A DNA stretch of 64,000 nucleotides from Manduca sexta (Eukaryota > Arthropoda > Insecta > Lepidoptera > Sphingidae): assembly GCF_014839805.1 (NCBI RefSeq), contig NC_051123.1, positions 7,856,727 through 7,920,726 on the forward strand, written 5' to 3'. The notes under the pieces are model-generated. The model was not told the DNA's origin. It did not search any database and worked only from the letters and a program-made list of their open reading frames with translations. Positions 63,401-64,000 of the stretch are shown here, one piece after another. How positions within the stretch are numbered: the first letter of the stretch is position 1; each line of letters begins with the position of its first letter. Made by a program: the position numbers and the translations under genes.

Positions 63401-64000
63401 GTATACAGCGCAGAGGCACTACGCATACTGAGCACTTACATCTATCCTTGCTTTTTTGTTTAATAATTTCTTCGACCTTGCTTTTACTCTCTGTTTGGAA
63501 AGTGTATGACAAAAAGCGAATGCTCATCTAATATCGTTGTTTGCAGAAATCCCTGGATGAAAATGGCAACTCAGTACAAGGATTCAGCTCACCTCTCGCG
63601 GGCTCCGCGCAACACAAGAAACCCAGAAGGAAAAAGTCTTCCAAAAACGAGACCGTCATCGATTGCAGACAGATAGATGGTTACCAAGGCGACAAGGACG
63701 TGAACGAGCTGCTGCGGTTCATCGAGTCCAACGCAGAGGGAGCGCGCGCGCCCAAGCTCGGCCGCGCCAAGCACCGGGACGACGCCGACGACAAGGCCGG
63801 CAAGAAGCGCTCCACCGAGCGCCGCAAGGACAAGGACAAGGTCAAGCGCGCCACCTCGCTCGAGGAGGTGTCGCGCACCAAGCTCGAGGACCTCACCGCC
63901 GGCCCGCGCCGCGCCGACCCGCCGCACCACTCGCACCACTCGCACCACCCGCACCACCCGCCCGCCGGCAAGCCCGAGCGCCGCTCCTGGGGCGACACGC
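33486..64000 (+). CDS. Large uncharacterised multi-exon gene, 5' part (3' end outside window); FAM193-type identity is only a guess
   Basis: Nine coding exons join with matching phases: 33486..33647, 53535..53645, 54490..54715, 55446..55584, 57431..57542, 59791..59895, 60849..60980, 63298..63390, 63547..>64000. The start is MASSPEYDKE in good context (caagATGG). Visible segments: an acidic helix (DDKSLQALLEEAIAYKGPKD, then LLEEAEQDDQACEAAAARS); Ala/Gly/Arg-rich low complexity; a Ser/Thr-rich part; a Pro-His tract (PHPPHPPHPP); and a basic patch (KKPRRKKSSK) before ETVIDCRQIDGYQGDKDVNE and LLRFIES. It ends in a charged Lys/Arg/Asp region and a His-rich repeat. No signal peptide or membrane segment is seen, so a cytosolic or nuclear protein is likely. 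Third codon positions in many exons are very GC-rich. I could not place the family with confidence; FAM193 is one hypothesis. Confidence 0.8.
35761..36761. mobile_element. Composite retroposon-like insertion flanked by a 15-bp direct repeat
   Basis: tatatataaaaatga occurs at 35761-35775 and again at 36747-36761. The segment between begins with a typical lepidopteran dispersed-repeat sequence (aaaactcgagaacggctgaa) and ends gcgggcgaagctgcgggcgg plus aagctagt. An internal part (36364-36530) resembles the 123-bp unit family at 14 kb (ataggagcatagcagtgatgg). The direct repeat may be a TSD, though TA-rich repeats can arise otherwise. Confidence 0.55.
37484..37800 (-). mobile_element. Retroposon 3' tail, minus orientation
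   Basis: Read on the minus strand it runs from a ggtggcaggtctctcatat-like start through gtgttccggtttgaaggaca, ctggacataat and ggatggcgagcgc to a poly(A) at the + strand poly(T) near 37484. The same sequence occurs in + orientation at 45540-45868. The style is that of lepidopteran LINE (probably RTE-like) tails; class is tentative. Confidence 0.7.
38232..38297. repeat. 30-bp near-perfect hairpin with a 6-base loop
   Basis: Arms 38232-38261 and 38268-38297 are reverse complements with two mismatches; the loop is ctcatt. The left arm begins cagcgacttgctgcgat. It could be a tiny palindromic transposon remnant or a structured RNA; the loop is small for a canonical pre-miRNA. Confidence 0.8.
38461..39073 (-). 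mobile_element. 577-bp retroposon with poly(A) tail and perfect 18-bp target-site duplication
   Basis: ggaaactatccgtaatcc occurs at 38461-38478 and 39056-39073. The element (38479-39055) begins on the + strand with a T run, meaning a poly(A) tail on the minus strand. It is GC-rich, unlike its flanks, and contains the frequently seen LINE-tail text ggtatcccctgcctgtcg on the minus strand. It has no intact ORF, so it is a 5'-truncated non-LTR element or a non-autonomous derivative. The perfect TSD suggests a fairly recent insertion. Confidence 0.9.
40537..40650. repeat. Dispersed lepidopteran repeat fragment
   Basis: The text cccgctgctgggcatgggcc, tcctctactgctgaga and tcacgctggcctagtgtggg is of a kind I know from many lepidopteran introns. 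Class and boundaries were not determined. Confidence 0.5.
41741..42098 (+). promoter_or_regulatory. CpG-rich island with candidate alternative first coding exon
   Basis: A strongly CpG-rich island in an AT-rich intron. Within it, ATG at 42054 opens 45 bases (MPPSGRTEPSTREPQ) ending ccacag at 42098, followed by a GT (GTGGCA). The end phase is 0, matching exon 53535..53645, so it could replace the MASSPEY exon. The donor fits the consensus only partly. Promoter and exon are inferred. Confidence 0.35.
45540..45868 (+). mobile_element. Retroposon 3' tail, plus orientation
   Basis: Same family as 37484-37800, opposite orientation. It runs through gtgttccggtttgaaggaca, actactggacataataag, ggatggcgagcgc and cgcttaccatcaggcgagcg to a poly(A) near 45855. 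By eye the two copies look close to 90% identical over about 200 bp. Confidence 0.7.
47285..47481 (+). promoter_or_regulatory. CpG-rich island with candidate non-coding first exon
   Basis: CpG-rich sequence in an AT-rich intron contains a TCAG initiator-like site near 47354. It ends at a good splice donor, aca-g|GTAAGG (GT at 47482-47483). No long ORF is present, so if transcribed it would be a 5' UTR exon. Speculative. Confidence 0.3.
47885..47926. repeat. Two abutting perfect palindromes
   Basis: gataaatgacgtcatttatc at 47885-47904 is a 20-bp perfect palindrome centred on the CRE/ATF site TGACGTCA. Immediately next, 47905-47926 has 9-bp perfect inverted arms (gctagatta / taatctagc) around gacg. 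The direct abutment of the two is unusual. Confidence 0.75.
48884..49240 (-). mobile_element. Decayed retrotransposon fragment
   Basis: A minus-strand open frame of 117 codons includes RGSPWGLDPGGQGRARSLRR, then DRFSALVPFINRRRLGRASA and STHVQS, text I associate with repeated lepidopteran element sequences. No reverse transcriptase motif is present, and ends were not defined. GC content is well above the flanks. Confidence 0.45.
52300..52640. repeat. Possible retroelement fragment
   Basis: GC-richer islands in an AT-rich intron, including cctcagtcgggggtgcacct, ccaagtaccgtggtggaaat and cccgtttcggggccggttac. The phrasing resembles LINE tails such as that at 38.5-39.1 kb, but no TSD or poly(A) was found. 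Confidence 0.3.
55585..57430. other. Intron of the large gene
   Basis: Between coding exons ending 55584 and starting 57431. It is AT-rich with short shadow frames only; I see no exon, RNA or definable repeat. Confidence 0.5.
57543..59771 (+). other. In-frame open extension of exon 57431..57542 broken by two TAA codons
   Basis: If the donor at 57543 is ignored, the exon's reading frame runs on to TGA at 59769-59771, about 740 codons, with only two interruptions: TAA at 58092-58094 and TAA at 58710-58712, both after GAA. The three open stretches are far longer than expected in AT-rich non-coding DNA. The product would be hydrophilic and rich in Asn, Lys and Asp, with a 26-residue tandem repeat (58917-58994 and 58995-59072) and a less charged C-terminal part (LPNNAYVFLTLPKRLLTL ... 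EVGAHVLHALYNYMM). The TGA sits 17 bases before the next exon's acceptor AG. It may be a long alternative exon, a formerly coding exon now skipped, or a decayed insertion. No homology was recognised. Confidence 0.6.
60981..63297. other. Intron of the large gene
   Basis: 2.3 kb, AT-rich. The only structured item I see is the tRNA-like SINE head at 62705-62760. No exon candidates with a phase match were seen. Confidence 0.5.
62705..62760 (+). repeat. tRNA-derived SINE head (A and B boxes)
   Basis: TGGTCCAGTGG at 62705-62715 matches a Pol III A box and GGTTCGATTCC at 62750-62760 is a perfect B box, with normal spacing. The arms do not form a convincing cloverleaf, so it is a tRNA-derived retroposon head rather than a tRNA gene. 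Confidence 0.6.

Noticed and set aside
63589..63998. Minus-strand frames of 105-122 codons at the window end
   Set aside because: They are shadows of the GC-rich last visible exon; their Val/Arg/Leu strings are antisense to Asp/Lys/His codons.

Overview
The window looks like a piece of a lepidopteran (moth or butterfly) chromosome. The genes are spliced with GT-AG introns, the background is AT-rich, and the intron/intergenic repeats resemble those common in Lepidoptera: RTE-like 3' tails, tRNA-headed SINE fragments and a retroposon with an 18-bp target-site duplication. The strongest lineage marker is a 695-residue prophenoloxidase of the PPO2 type, matching lepidopteran PPO2 in length, activation site, copper ligands and thioester-like motif. 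I do not name a species.

Layout: 1-881 is the 3' part of an ABHD11-type hydrolase (+). 2877-11450 is PPO2 (+, 11 exons); its 3.1-kb fourth intron holds a complete DPH1 gene on the opposite strand. 11451-17287 is repeat-rich intergenic DNA ending in a probable MEP-1 3' UTR. 17288-20753 is the zinc-finger chromatin protein MEP-1 (-). 21398-24238 is the uninterrupted myosin chaperone gene unc-45 (-). A 922-bp divergent promoter with a DRE-like site separates it from CCT6 (+, 25161-28586). CCT6 converges on CDIPT/Pis, the phosphatidylinositol synthase gene (-, 30565-32330). From 33486 past the window end runs a large + gene with at least nine phase-compatible coding exons and a 19.9-kb first intron. 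I could not identify it firmly; a FAM193-type protein is a weak guess.

The genes are mostly unrelated housekeeping genes plus one immune effector; there is no operon-like system. Notable points are: (a) DPH1 nested antisense in PPO2, with its stop codon eight bases from a PPO2 splice donor, so its mRNA should cover a PPO2 exon; (b) a 2.2-kb 'intron' of the large gene that stays open in frame with the preceding exon except for two TAA codons; (c) single-base frameshifts in CCT6 and CDIPT, both in C/G runs, pointing to residual consensus errors; (d) candidate alternative first exons and a 30-bp hairpin in the 19.9-kb intron. Exon boundaries were deduced by eye from splice consensus, reading phase and known protein families; no search or transcript evidence was available.
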